Notes: generated by a model from the letters alone, not told the origin. Numbered from the stretch's first letter, positions 1-9,397 are shown. The stretch: 64,000 nt of DNA from JBOCEF01 sp050586345 (GCF_050586345.1 NZ_JBOCEF010000007.1:1-64000), one strand, 5' to 3'. Translations and numbers: made by a program.

Positions 1-75
<75 letters not shown>

Positions 76-117
76 AGGGGGGAGCAGAAAACCCCCGCCG
101 CAATGCTGGGGAAGGGA

Positions 118-1225
118 TCAGGCGCGGGACATCCAGTCGAGCCAGCGCAGCTGCACCGCCTCGGCGTTCTCGCCCCACCAGGCCTCGTCGATCTGGATGT
201 TCCTGGCGGCGTTCTCGGGATAGCCGGGCAGGTTCTTCGCCAGCGTCTCGGGGATGTCGCCGTAGATGGTGGTGTTGGCGACGTTGAAGGGCATGGCCGA
301 GGCGTATTCGCGCATCCCCTCGGGCTGCATCATCCAGGCGATCAGCTTCATCGCCTCCTCTCGGCCCGGCGCCTTGGCGGGGACGGTCCAGCAGGACTGC
401 TCGATGATCGACTGGTTGAAGTGGTAGTCGGTCGGGCGGCCGGCGTCCTTTTCATCCTTCATGTTCATCCTTCATGCGCGACAGCGAGGCGCCGACGATG
501 TCGACCTCGCCGCTCTGCATCAGCACGCCCCATTGCGAGGTCCGCTCGACCCACAGGTCGACCTTGTCGCGGATCGCGTCGCAGGCCTCGAACGCCTCGT
601 CGATGTCCATCGGGTAGATGTCCTCGGGGGCCACGCCCGCGGCGAGCAGGGCGATCTCGAAGGTCGGGCGGGGCTGGGCGTAGAGGGCGCGGCGGCCCTT
701 GAAGCGGGAGGTGTCGAACACCTCTTTCCAGGTCTGCGGGCCGTCCTTGCCGACGGTGTCGGTGTTCCAGGCGATGACGGTGGAGAAGGCGACGGAGCCG
801 ATGCCGTATGCGCGGATCGCGGCGGGGTCGATCGCCTCCTTCGGCACGATCGAGAACACGAGGTCGTAGTCGATCGGCGCCGGCAGGCCCTTGCGGGCGG
901 CCTGGATCATCTGCGCGCCCTTGGTGTCGATCAGGTCCCATTCCACGTTGTTCACGCGGTCCATGACCTCGAGCTTGGCCATGTCCGGGATCGCGGTGGT
1001 CGAGGCGCCGATGCCGGTCGCATCGCTGAACGGGTCGAACCAGATCTTCTGCATCATGTCGGAATAGTTGCCGCCCCAGGTGCAGACGATCACCTCGCCG
1101 TCGCCGGCGAGCTTGTCGCCGACGGACTGGGCCAGGGCGCCGCGCAGCGAACCGGGGAGGGCGCCGAGGCCGCCGGCGGCGGCGAGACCGGCGAGGAGGG
1201 AGCGGCGGGAGGTGTCGAAGCTCAT
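118..1225 (-). pseudogene. PotD-type ABC substrate-binding protein, frame broken by a 13-bp duplication
   Basis: Periplasmic binding protein of the spermidine/putrescine (PotD) type, the last gene of the transporter operon whose other members lie upstream on the same strand. The start at 1225 (MSFDTSRRSLLAG) opens a twin-arginine-like signal, SRRSLLAGLAAAGG, ending near ALAQS. The mature part reads VIVCTWGGNYSDMMQKIWFDPF, typical of this family. The frame runs to 452 and ends as SRMKDEHEG, then resumes in another frame as MKDEKDAGRPTDYHFNQS to the stop at 118. Removing one copy of a 13-bp tandem duplication at 451-476 restores LSRMKDEKDAG, so the gene was about 360 residues. The substrate is not necessarily a polyamine; the neighbouring oxygenases suggest an aromatic or N-heterocyclic compound. 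Confidence 0.8.
451..476. repeat. Perfect 13-bp tandem duplication inside the binding-protein gene
   Basis: The unit TTCATCCTTCATG occurs at 451-463 and again at 464-476 with no mismatch. Thirteen is not a multiple of three, so the second copy shifts the frame of the binding-protein gene. Slippage or an assembly duplication could produce it. Confidence 0.95.
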
Positions 1226-1329
1226 GGTGGGGGGTTCCTGCTGAAGAGGGTGGGAGGAGGAGGAGGAGCGGGAGGGAAGGAGGGGGCCGCGCGTCCCGTG
1301 GTCCGGGGCCGCGCGGCGGGACGGGGCGA

Positions 1330-3405
1330 TCAGGAGGCCATGACGTGGCCCGCGGCGGGATCCCAGTGGTCCTTCATCAGCGCCCCGACGCCCGGGGCGG
1401 CCGCGTCGCCGCCGGTCCGGCGGGTGGCGACGACCGTGCCGGCGACGGTCTCGAGTTCGAGCCGCAGGATGGCGCCGAGGAAGCGCGCGTCGGTCACCCG
1501 CCCGTCGAGCGCCCAGTCGGGGGCGTGGGCGTCGGGGGCGGCGTCGCCCGCTTGCGCCAGGCGCACCTGTTCGGGGCGCACGCACAGCACCGCGCGGCCC
1601 TCGCGCCGCTCGGGAAGGGGCAGGGGGCGCCCGGCCACGGTCAGCGCCGCGCCGCCGGCGGTGCCGTGGAACAGCTTGCTCTCGCCGAAGAAGCCGGCGA
1701 CGAAGCTGTTGGCGGGGCGCTGGTAGAGGTCCTTCGGCGTCGCGACCTGCTGGATCTTGCCGTGGTTCATCACCGCGACCCGGTCGGACATGTTCAGCGC
1801 CTCTTCCTGGTCATGGGTGGCGAAGATCACCGTCTGGCCCAGCTCGCGCTGAAGGCGGCGGATCTCGGTCTGCATGTGGCCGCGCAGCTCGCGGTCCAGG
1901 GCGGCGAGCGGCTCGTCCATCAGCAGCGCCCGCGGATCGAAGCTGATCGCCCGGGCCAGCGCCACGCGCTGCTGCCGGCCGCCCGACATGTCGCTGATGC
2001 GGCGGTCGGCGAAGTCCTCCATGTGCACCTTGGCCAGCGCCGCGCGGGCGCGCCGCTCCCGCTCGGCCTTCTTCACGCCGCGGGCGCGCAGCGGGTAGGC
2101 GACGTTCTGGAGCACGTTCATGTGCGGGAACAGGGCGTAGGACTGGAACACGACGCCGATGTCGCGCTGGTGCGGCGCGGTGCGGGAGATGTCGCGGTCC
2201 CCCGGCATCAGCCGCCCGGCGTCGGGGGCGATGAACCCGGCGATGAGCATGAGCAGCGTGGTCTTGCCGGAGCCCGAGGGCCCGAGGATGGTCATGAACT
2301 CGCCCGGCTTGATCGTCAGGTTCACGTCCGAGGCCGCGGCCTTGTCGCCGTAGTACTTGGACAGGCCCTGGAACTGGATGCCGAAGCCGTGGATGTCGGC
2401 GGGGGCGGCGGGCGCGCGGGCGTCGGAGGTGTCGAGCATGGGGGGCCTCTGGGCGGTGGAAGGGGCGAGCAGCGGCGGCTCGCAATCGGTCGGCGCGGGG
2501 GAGCGGAGCGCGGCCCGGGGGACGGGCGGCGCGGCCTCGGCCGTCGCGGCGGCGGAGAGCGAGCGCGGCGGGCGCCCGACCCCGGGCGCGGCGGCCGCCG
2601 CCGCCCGGCGCGGCAGGCGGATCCGGCGCCGGGCCGCGTCGAGGAGCGGCAGCCCCGCCACCAGGAAGAACTGCGCCGAGGCGATGGCGGTGATCGTCTT
2701 GTCGAGGCCGTTCTGGGTGATGCTCTCGTAGATCTTGCGCGGCAGCGTCTCGAAGCGCGGACCGGCCAGCAGCTGCGCCAGCACCACCTCGTCGAACGAG
2801 AAGATGAAGGCGAAGACGGCCGAGGCGAGGATCGCGGGGGCCGGCAGCGGCAGGGTCACGGTGAAGAGGGTGCGCAGCGCCCCGGCGCCGAGCGAGGCCG
2901 AGGCCCGTTCCAGCGCGGGGTCGAGCGAGGCGAGGCGCGCGACCAGCGGCATCACCACGAAGGGCAGCACGATCATCGCGTGGGCCAGCGCCAGCGGCCA
3001 GGCGACCCCCAGCAGCCTGAGCTGGGCGAAGATCATGTAGAACCCGACCCCGATCACCATGATCGGCACGATCATCGGCGCGATGAAGAAGATCTTCAGC
3101 AGCTCGGCCAGGCGTCCCCGGGTGCGGTGCACCGCCAGCGCCGCGGGCGCCCCGATCAGGATCGCGAAGCCGGTGGCCATCGCGGCGACCTGGAGCGAGA
3201 GCAGGGCCGCCCGGCTCCAGCGCCGGTCGGTCGCGAGGTTCTCGTACCACTCGAACGAAAGCCCCTCGGGCGGGAAGGACAGCGCGGCGCCGGGCCCGAA
3301 GCTGACCGGGATCATGATCAGCACCGGCGCCATCACCAGCAGCAGCAGCGTCCAGCCGTAGATCCCGAGGACCCGGCGCGCGCGGGGGGTGGTCGGCACG
3401 TCCAT
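1330..3405 (-). CDS. ABC transporter permease and ATPase in one open frame (PotC-PotA type)
   Basis: The frame codes a PotC-like permease from 3405 (MDVPTTPRARR, about six hydrophobic segments) and, without any stop, a PotA-like ATPase. The ATPase has Walker A GPSGSGKTT, signature MSGGRQQR (canonical LSGGQQQR), Walker B LLMDEP, the switch THDQEEA and a C-terminal TOBE-like part. An internal ATG at 2439 (MLDTSDARAP), preceded by AGAGG, is where a separate PotA would start, so two proteins may still be made. The linker (2440 to about 2640) is Ala/Pro-rich low-complexity sequence, as expected if the permease stop was lost. The start at 3405 overlaps the upstream permease stop (TGATG). Transporters of this type normally encode the two chains separately. 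The role is energising and forming half of the import channel at the inner membrane. Confidence 0.8.
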   Translation of the reverse strand: MDVPTTPRARRVLGIYGWTLLLLVMAPVLIMIPVSFGPGAALSFPPEGLSFEWYENLATDRRWSRAALLSLQVAAMATGFAILIGAPAALAVHRTRGRLAELLKIFFIAPMIVPIMVIGVGFYMIFAQLRLLGVAWPLALAHAMIVLPFVVMPLVARLASLDPALERASASLGAGALRTLFTVTLPLPAPAILASAVFAFIFSFDEVVLAQLLAGPRFETLPRKIYESITQNGLDKTITAIASAQFFLVAGLPLLDAARRRIRLPRRAAAAAAPGVGRPPRSLSAAATAEAAPPVPRAALRSPAPTDCEPPLLAPSTAQRPPMLDTSDARAPAAPADIHGFGIQFQGLSKYYGDKAAASDVNLTIKPGEFMTILGPSGSGKTTLLMLIAGFIAPDAGRLMPGDRDISRTAPHQRDIGVVFQSYALFPHMNVLQNVAYPLRARGVKKAERERRARAALAKVHMEDFADRRISDMSGGRQQRVALARAISFDPRALLMDEPLAALDRELRGHMQTEIRRLQRELGQTVIFATHDQEEALNMSDRVAVMNHGKIQQVATPKDLYQRPANSFVAGFFGESKLFHGTAGGAALTVAGRPLPLPERREGRAVLCVRPEQVRLAQAGDAAPDAHAPDWALDGRVTDARFLGAILRLELETVAGTVVATRRTGGDAAAPGVGALMKDHWDPAAGHVMAS

Positions 3406-4331
3406 CAGGATTTTCCCTTGTAGATGCGGTCCACCCCGGCGACGCGGTTGAACACCGGCAGGATCGCGAGGCAGATCACCAGCAGCGCCATGGCGGTGGC
3501 GGCGGCGAGCTGGAGGTCCCCCAGCTCCTGGATCTGATCGCGGATGGCGAGGGTGATGGTCGGCGTGCGCCCGCCCCCGAGGATGGCCGGGGTGATGAAG
3601 AAGCCGAAGGCGAGGATGAAGACCAGCATCGCGCCCGCGGCCAGGCCGGGCGCCGAGAGCGGCAGGTAGACCTGCCGGAACGCCTTGAACGGCGAGGCCC
3701 CCAGCGACAGCGCGGCCCGCGCATAGGCCGGGTCGATCGCCTTCATGCCCGGGACCAGGGTGATGATCATGAAGGGCGGCAGGATGTGGATCAGGCCGAT
3801 ATAGACGCCCGTCTCGTTGTACACGAGCCGCAGGGGCGAGGAGATCAGGCCGGTCCCGGTCAGGATGTCGTTCACCACCCCGTTGCGCTGCAGGATCACG
3901 ATCCAGCTGAAGGTCCGCGCCAGGAAGGACAGCCGCAGCGAGATGAACAGCGACACCGCCATCCATTTCGCGAAGCGCCCGGGGATGTTGGCCATCATGT
4001 AGGCGATGGGACAGGCCGGCGCGGCGCAGGCGGCGGTCACCCAGAAGGACAGCTCCAGCGTGAAGCCCAGCAGGCGCAGGTAGACCGGCGCCATCAGCCC
4101 GCGATAGCCGTCGAGCGTGACGGTCCCGTCGCCGGCGTCGACGCTCATCCACATCAGGACCACGAGGGGCGTGACGAACATCGCCGGCATCGCCAGCACC
4201 GGCAGGACCAGGAGCGAGAGCGTGGTGCGGCGGCTCTGCCGTTCCCACGCGGACAGGGCGGGGCGGGGGCGGGGCGCGGCGGCGGGCTGGCCCGCCTCCG
4301 TCCCGGCCGCCGCGGCGGCGTCGAGGCTCAT
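3405..4331 (-). CDS. ABC transporter permease, PotB type
   Basis: Inner-membrane permease subunit of the spermidine/putrescine-type importer. About 308 residues with six predicted hydrophobic segments, beginning LVLPVLAMPAMFVTPLVVL, and an EAA-type cytoplasmic loop around AALSLGASPFKAFRQVYLP. The start at 4331 (MSLDAAAAAG) is preferred because GGGGGAAC lies just upstream. A GTG at 4352, overlapping the dioxygenase stop as GTGA, would add seven residues. The stop overlaps the next permease start. The gene is followed by its partner permease, the ATPase and the binding protein. Confidence 0.85.
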   Translation of the reverse strand: MSLDAAAAAGTEAGQPAAAPRPRPALSAWERQSRRTTLSLLVLPVLAMPAMFVTPLVVLMWMSVDAGDGTVTLDGYRGLMAPVYLRLLGFTLELSFWVTAACAAPACPIAYMMANIPGRFAKWMAVSLFISLRLSFLARTFSWIVILQRNGVVNDILTGTGLISSPLRLVYNETGVYIGLIHILPPFMIITLVPGMKAIDPAYARAALSLGASPFKAFRQVYLPLSAPGLAAGAMLVFILAFGFFITPAILGGGRTPTITLAIRDQIQELGDLQLAAATAMALLVICLAILPVFNRVAGVDRIYKGKS

Positions 4332-4348
4332 GGCGCGTTCCCCCCCCG

Positions 4349-5398
4349 TCACGCGGCCATGGCGTCCACGGCCATGCGGCCGCGGTCGACGATGATCCGG
4401 CCGTCCAGCTCCAGCGAGGCGTCGCGCAGCGGGATGTCCACGTGGCAGGCGGTGTCGTTGGTCCCGCCCAGCTCGGTGTTGGGGCCGAGCGAGAACAGCA
4501 CGTTGCCGAAGAAGCTCAGGTTGTTGACCCCGATCTCTCCGTCGCGGGTGCGGCTGAGCTGGTTGTCGTACCAGTGGGCCGAGGGCGGCAGGCCCCAGCC
4601 GATATGGGAGATGGCGTAGGCGCGCTCGTCCTCGAAGCTGGCCATGAAGTCGCGCAGCAGGGCGGCGTCCATGCCCGGGCCCGCGATGTCCTGCACCGCG
4701 CCGTCCCTGATGGTCAGGGTGATCGGGTTTTCGACGTTGCGGCGGAAGCAGTTGAGGATGTCGCCGGGCTGGATGACGACCGTCCCATCGACCTTGCCGT
4801 CCCAGGCCTGGGAGAGGACCTGGCCGGCGCCCATGTGGTCCCAGCGGCCCGGCTTGTCGGTGTAGCCGTACTGGGTCATCGCCCGGTAGCCGCCCATCTC
4901 GAAGGTGCAGTCGGCGCCCGCCTCCGAGAAGATCCGCAGCTTGCGGGCCTGGCCGAGCAGGCTTTCGCCGTGCTCGACCCGGCGGCGCAGCTCGGTCGTG
5001 GGGAAGTTGCGGGCGAGGATGTCGAAGGGTTCGCGCACGAAGAGGATGCGGGTCCCGGTCGCGCAGATCTCGTCCTGTTCATGGCTGAACAGCATCCCCA
5101 TGACGTCGACCAGCAGGTCGGCCTTCTTCAGCGCCTCGATCGCGGCGCGGTTGCCGGCGATCGCGGTCCGCCCCGTCAGGGGGCGGTTGTCGCGGAAGGG
5201 GCGGGGGGGCACGTTCACCTGGTAGCCCTCGACGCCGAGATCCCGGGCGGCGAGCAGGAAGGCCTCGGCATAGTCGCGCCGGATCGAGCCTTCGGAGAGG
5301 ACCGCGAAGGTCTCCCCCTGTTTCAGGGCGCAGAGCTCCAGCTGTTCGCGGAAGACCTGCACCATTTCATGCTGGCTGTACTGCATGCCGGGCCTCAC
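4349..5398 (-). CDS. NicX-like 2,5-dihydroxypyridine 5,6-dioxygenase family protein
   Basis: 349 residues, the length of Pseudomonas NicX, an Fe(II) extradiol-type enzyme that opens 2,5-dihydroxypyridine in nicotinate breakdown. The residues known to bind iron in NicX are His265, His318 and Asp320. Here His265 (SHIGWG) and the His-x-Asp of CHVDIPL at about 319-321 fall at matching places. The family overlaps with M29 aminopeptidase-like annotations, which is the main alternative. The start is GTG at 5398, overlapping the monooxygenase stop (GTGA); ATG at 5386 is also possible. Its place between a flavin monooxygenase and an importer supports catabolism of a hydroxylated N-heterocycle or related ring. 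The exact substrate is inference. Confidence 0.7.
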   Translation of the reverse strand: MRPGMQYSQHEMVQVFREQLELCALKQGETFAVLSEGSIRRDYAEAFLLAARDLGVEGYQVNVPPRPFRDNRPLTGRTAIAGNRAAIEALKKADLLVDVMGMLFSHEQDEICATGTRILFVREPFDILARNFPTTELRRRVEHGESLLGQARKLRIFSEAGADCTFEMGGYRAMTQYGYTDKPGRWDHMGAGQVLSQAWDGKVDGTVVIQPGDILNCFRRNVENPITLTIRDGAVQDIAGPGMDAALLRDFMASFEDERAYAISHIGWGLPPSAHWYDNQLSRTRDGEIGVNNLSFFGNVLFSLGPNTELGGTNDTACHVDIPLRDASLELDGRIIVDRGRMAVDAMAA

Positions 5399-6876
5399 AT
5401 GCCCGCGACGCGCTTGGCGCGCTCGACCATGCCGGAGCGGTCGAATTCGGTGAACAGGCGCTCGCGCAGGCGGGGGGCGGGGGTCGCGTTCACGTTCTCG
5501 AACAGGGCGACGCGGCCCGCGAGGCCCGAGGTGGTGAGGTCCCAGATGAAGTTCATCAGCTGCTCCTTCTCCATGCCCGTGCAGCCGCGCCCGGGCAGCA
5601 GCTCCTCGAGGTGGTGCTTGATGTCGGGGTTCTCGAAGGAGGCCTTGCCGAAGCGCATCACCAGGCCCTGGCCGCGCATGTCCTGCAGGGTGTGGATGAC
5701 GTTCGGGTAGCGCGAGACGCCGTAGAGGCGCCCGGCGGTGATCATCGAGACGTCCGGGCCGAGCACGCCCGAGGGCATCTCCTGCGGGTTCGCCTCGGCG
5801 GCCACGAGGAAGGCTTTCAGGGCGCGGTTGAACTCGACGATCTCGCCCAGCATCCCCTTCACGGCGGGGATGCCGTCGGCGCCGAGGATCCGGGTCACCA
5901 TCTCGGCGCAGCCCACGTAGATCTCGGATTTCACCATCAGGCGGGTGAGGATGTGCCAGTGGGCCCAGAGCGTCGCCTTGCCCGAGAGGCCGAGCACGTC
6001 GGCGTCGCCGAGGTTGAAGATGCGGTGTTTCGGGACGAAGACGTTGTCATGGATGACGAGCTGGTCGGCCTCTTCGCCCTTGTGGTTGAGCGGGTGGTCG
6101 AACGGGTCGGCATGGGGTTCGGACAGCATCTCGCGGCTGACCAGCTTGATGCCGTCGGAGGCGATGGGGACCGAGCCCCAGATGCAGGCCTCGGGCGGGG
6201 CGCCCGGTTAGCCGAGATTGGTGAAGATGATCTCGTCCGCCTGGGCGGCGACGGAAGCGACGGACTTGGCGCCCGAGATGTAGACGCCGTCCCTGGTGGT
6301 CTTCACGACCTTCAGCAGCGAGGCCGCCTGCGCCATGGGCGAGGAGCGGTCGTTCTGCGGGCCGGTGAGGGATTCGGCGGCCGTGAGCTGCCTGGCGCGG
6401 CCTTCCTCGATGAAGCCGAGGATGTTCTCGTAGAAATCGGGCCGGCAGTCGTCGAAGGCCGACTTCACGTCCTTGAACAGGGGCGCCTGCGCGCCGATGC
6501 CCATGACGATGGTCGGCCCGAGATCCGGCGGCCGGCCGAACACGCCCGCCGTCTTCTCGGCGGTGTATTCCATCATCTTGCGGCGGCCCTTGACGTCCTC
6601 GACCGTCCGCGTCTCCATCCAGGCGCGCGAGGAGCGCAGCCCGGTCTTCGGGTCGATGCAGGTGGTCGCGTCCTCGTATTCCGGGGTGAAGGCGTCGTCG
6701 AACATCGAGGCGATCAGCTCGATCCCCGCGGCGAGGCCGGGTTCGTCGAACACGGTGTCGAGCTTCTTGCCCGTGACCCGGACCTGGCGGCCGTCCTTCA
6801 GCCCTTCCTTGAACTGGGCGCCGGTGCGCAGGTTGGACGTCTTGGCGTCGGCGGGGGTGGGGAGGGAGCCATCCAT
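5395..6876 (-). pseudogene. HpaB-like flavin-dependent monooxygenase with an in-frame TAA
   Basis: Member of the 4-hydroxyphenylacetate 3-hydroxylase family, group D two-component monooxygenases that use reduced flavin supplied by a partner reductase (here probably the gene at 7969). The N-terminal part (6876 to 6211) starts MDGSLPTPADAKTSNLRTG and carries family-like ARQLTAAESLTGPQNDRS. After FTNLG the frame meets TAA at 6210-6208, then continues in the same frame with PGAPPEACIWGSVPIASDG and the C-terminal domain to 5395. The whole is about 493 codons, the usual length. Only one codon is wrong; TAC to TAA is the simplest change. AAGGA precedes the start. First gene of the operon, divergent from the GntR gene. 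Confidence 0.75.
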
Positions 6877-7298
6877 GGTCGGTTCCTTGTCAGCGGGGGG
6901 AGGGGCGGCTCGTGGGGGGACCGCCGGGTTGCAACCAAACGCTCACCCATGGCTGGCAGATCTATCAACCAAAATGACCCGGTGGAGTCAAATTTTTTGC
7001 CCAAGGCGCGATCTTTCAAACCAAGGGCGCCTGGTTACTAGGCTCGGAAACCGGGCGTTCCGCGGCCTGAATCGATGATTAATCGTTTAAAAACAATGGT
7101 TAGAAGAAAGCTTTCCGCATCTGCACGCGATTTTATCGAAATCAGTGCGCCCGACCGGCGCCACCCAAATGCTGGTCCGAATCGCTGATTCCCACCGGTT
7201 TGGTTGAAAAGGGTTGATGAACCATCCGCGCCGTGGTTGGCTGAGTCCCGACCCCCCGCCGCCCCCCGTCGGCGGCATGTGCAGGAGCGCAGAGAGCG
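6877..7298. promoter_or_regulatory. Divergent promoter region with CAACCAAA repeats
   Basis: This 422-base gap separates the monooxygenase operon from the GntR gene. It is clearly more AT-rich than its surroundings from about 6960 to 7210. The octamer CAACCAAA occurs at 6932-6939 and 6966-6973, and its complement TTTGGTTG at 7199-7206. The first copy overlaps a perfect palindrome GGTTGCAACC at 6927-6936. GGTT-N4-AACC lies at 7212-7223. These are plausible operator half-sites for the GntR regulator. That is inference from position and repetition only. Confidence 0.45.
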
Positions 7299-7933
7299 AT
7301 GACCACGACCCCCGGCGCCCGGGCGGCGCTCGAGACCGAGCTGCGCCGCATCCTGACCCGCGAGGGCGCGCTGCCGCCCGAACGCCGCCTGTCCGAACGC
7401 CTCGGGGTCAACCGCTACCAGCTGCGCGTCGCCCTGCGCGCCCTGCGCGCGGCGGGCGAGGCCCCCGCCGGGCGCGCCCGCGCCCGCGCCCCGGCCGGGC
7501 CCCCTCGGCGCCCGCCGCGGTGCTGCGCGACACCTCTCCGCCCGAGCTGTGGGAGCTGCGGCTGACGCTGGAGCCGGCGATCGCCCGGATGGCGGCGCTG
7601 CGGGCCACGCCCGACCAGCTCGCCGCCATCGCCCGCATCCACGCCGCCGCCGACCCGGCGCGGTTCGACCTCGAGGGCGACATCGCCTTTCACCGCGCGG
7701 TGGCCGAGGCGAGCGGCAATTCGCTCTTCGCCTGGCTGGTCGACGCCGTCACCGGCTTCACCCGCGACGGCGGCTTTCGCATGCAGCTTCCGGCCTTCAC
7801 CGAGGAGACCGGCTGGCGGCGCCACGACGCGATCCTCTCGGCCATCCAGCGGCGCAGCCCGGCCGAGGCCGAGGCCGCGATGCGCGCGCATCACGAGGCG
7901 ATCCACCGCTGGCTCTCGGGCTTTTCCGACTGA
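7299..7933 (+). pseudogene. GntR-family (FCD) transcriptional regulator, frameshifted
   Basis: Begins at 7299 (MTTTPGARAALETELRRIL) with a short GntR winged-helix region including ERRLSERLGVNRYQLRVALR at about residues 28-47. After about residue 65 the frame becomes nonsense, while another frame takes up APSAPAAVLRDTSPPELW and a clear FCD ligand domain: AFHRAVAEASGNSLF, then RRHDAILSAIQRRSPAEAEAAMRAH, to 7933. The break lies near the C5 run at 7500-7504; one added C there joins the two halves. It is divergent from the monooxygenase/dioxygenase operon and upstream of the flavin reductase, so it probably controls both. Confidence 0.7.
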
Positions 7934-7968
7934 CCCGTCCCTTCCCCCCCCTCGCGGGAGCAGACCCC

Positions 7969-8535
7969 ATGCGCGCCTCCCCCGACCCCGATCCGACCAC
8001 GCCCGCGGCGGCCGATCCCGGGCTGATGTTCCGCGAGGCGATGCGCCGCCCCGCCAACGCGGTCGCGGTGATCGCGGCCCGGGACGGCGCGCGCCGCGCG
8101 GGCCTGACGGCCACCGCCGTCTGCTCGCTGTCGGACGCGCCGCCGTCGCTGCTGGTCTGCGTGAACCGCGCCGGCCCGGCGCTGGAGACGATCCGCGCCG
8201 CGGGCCGGTTCAGCGTCAACTACCTGACCGAGGCGCAGGTGGAGCTTGCGGCGCTGTTCGCGGGCCGCGCGGGCCGGTTCGGGGCCGAGAAGTTCGACGA
8301 GGGGGCCTGGATCGAGGGGCCGGACGCGGCGGGAGAGGCCGGGGCGCCGATGCTCTCGGGCGCGCTCGCGGCCTTCGACTGCGTGCTGGAGGAGGTGGTC
8401 GAGCACGCCACCCACGCGATCCTGATCGGCCATGTCGCGCGGCTGACGGTCGAGGAGACGCCCGGCTCGCTGGTCTACAGCGCCGGGGGGTTCTGCGCGG
8501 CGACGCCGCTGGACGGGGCGGGGCGCGCGGCCTGA
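7969..8535 (+). CDS. Flavin reductase (HpaC-like)
   Basis: 188 residues from ATG 7969 behind GGGAG. It has the flavin-reductase-like fold region GLTATAVCSLSDAPPSLLV and later AGRFSVNYL, both typical of HpaC/RutF-type proteins that reduce FMN or FAD with NAD(P)H and pass it to a group D monooxygenase. The natural partner is the HpaB-like enzyme 1 kb upstream on the other strand. It follows the GntR gene by 35 bases and is probably co-transcribed with it. Confidence 0.8.
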   Translation: MRASPDPDPTTPAAADPGLMFREAMRRPANAVAVIAARDGARRAGLTATAVCSLSDAPPSLLVCVNRAGPALETIRAAGRFSVNYLTEAQVELAALFAGRAGRFGAEKFDEGAWIEGPDAAGEAGAPMLSGALAAFDCVLEEVVEHATHAILIGHVARLTVEETPGSLVYSAGGFCAATPLDGAGRAA

Positions 8536-8569
8536 GGGCGGCGCCGGACGGGCCGCTGCGCCGGGGGCC

Positions 8570-9397
8570 TCAGCCCCCCGGCGCCGGGGCGGTCGCCAGC
8601 GTGGTCGCCGCCGCCAGCGGCGCGCCGCAGGGCGCGTGCAGGACGGTGCGCGCCCGGCGGCCCGACGCCGCGCTCGCGGCCCGCACGGCCGCGCCGGCGG
8701 CGGGGTTGCCCAGGTAGACCACGCGGCGCGCCCGCACCCGGGCGAACGGCCCGGCGCCCCGGCCCGCGCCGCGCCGCAGCGCCGCGGCGGCCAGCGCCGA
8801 ATAGGCCGGGAAATACAGCAGCCCGACCGCGTTGAAATCCCGCTCGGGGCAGGGGTGCAGCACCGCCTGCGGGACGGGCGGCGGGGCCGCGCGCAGGCGC
8901 CGCGCCTCCCGCCCCGCCGCCGCCCCGAGCGCCATCAGCCCCGGACCGGCGGGCGGCGGCGCGATCGCGGCGGCCGGGGGGCGCGCGGCCAGCCGCCCCG
9001 CCCGCGGGTCATGGGCCACGAAGGCCGAGATCATGCGCAGCCGCGCGACGGCGCGTCCCCGCGCCGAGAGGACATGCTCGGACCCGATCCGCCCGGCCGA
9101 GACCCGCCCGAGGGTCGAGCGCAGCGACAGCTCGGCCCCCAGCAGCGCGGCCCCGAGCCCGTCCCGCGGGTCCATCGCCAGCTCGGTCGCGCAGAAGGCG
9201 GCGTAGAGCGGCCGGCCCTGCGCGTCCTCGAACGCGCCCTCGGCCCGGCCCATGGCGCGCGACAGCATCGCCCAGTGGCGGTCGCCGCCCTCGCGCAGGA
9301 CCCAGTCCTCGGCCAGCCCCGAGGGCGACAGGTGCGGCATCCCGAGGGTCATCCGCCCCAGCATCCCCGCCGCGCGCAGGTCCCCGGGGGCGCTCAT
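8570..9397 (-). CDS. LnmK / Pnap_2097-type biosynthetic protein
   Basis: 275 residues. The N-terminal stretch RMTLGMPHLSPSGLAEDW followed by GGDRHW matches the signature of the LnmK/Pnap_2097 family. LnmK itself is a double-hotdog enzyme of leinamycin biosynthesis that both transfers and decarboxylates methylmalonyl groups onto a carrier protein. No acyl-carrier protein is visible nearby, so the donor and acceptor are unknown. The start at 9397 overlaps the stop of the flavoprotein gene by ATGA, making this the eighth gene of the Nit1C operon. The C-terminal third is Ala/Arg-rich low-complexity sequence. Family call moderately secure, activity not. Confidence 0.65.
   Translation of the reverse strand: MSAPGDLRAAGMLGRMTLGMPHLSPSGLAEDWVLREGGDRHWAMLSRAMGRAEGAFEDAQGRPLYAAFCATELAMDPRDGLGAALLGAELSLRSTLGRVSAGRIGSEHVLSARGRAVARLRMISAFVAHDPRAGRLAARPPAAAIAPPPAGPGLMALGAAAGREARRLRAAPPPVPQAVLHPCPERDFNAVGLLYFPAYSALAAAALRRGAGRGAGPFARVRARRVVYLGNPAAGAAVRAASAASGRRARTVLHAPCGAPLAAATTLATAPAPGG

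Noticed and set aside
461..1726. Plus-strand frame of 421 codons over the transporter genes
   Set aside because: Antisense shadow of a binding protein and ATPase with clear motifs; its own sequence is Gly/Ala/Arg-rich without a family.
6208..6210. Selenocysteine or pyrrolysine insertion at the internal stops
   Set aside because: The internal codons are TAA and TAG at Tyr-like positions in four unrelated families, and no insertion element or associated genes are visible. Pyrrolysine would need TAG only.
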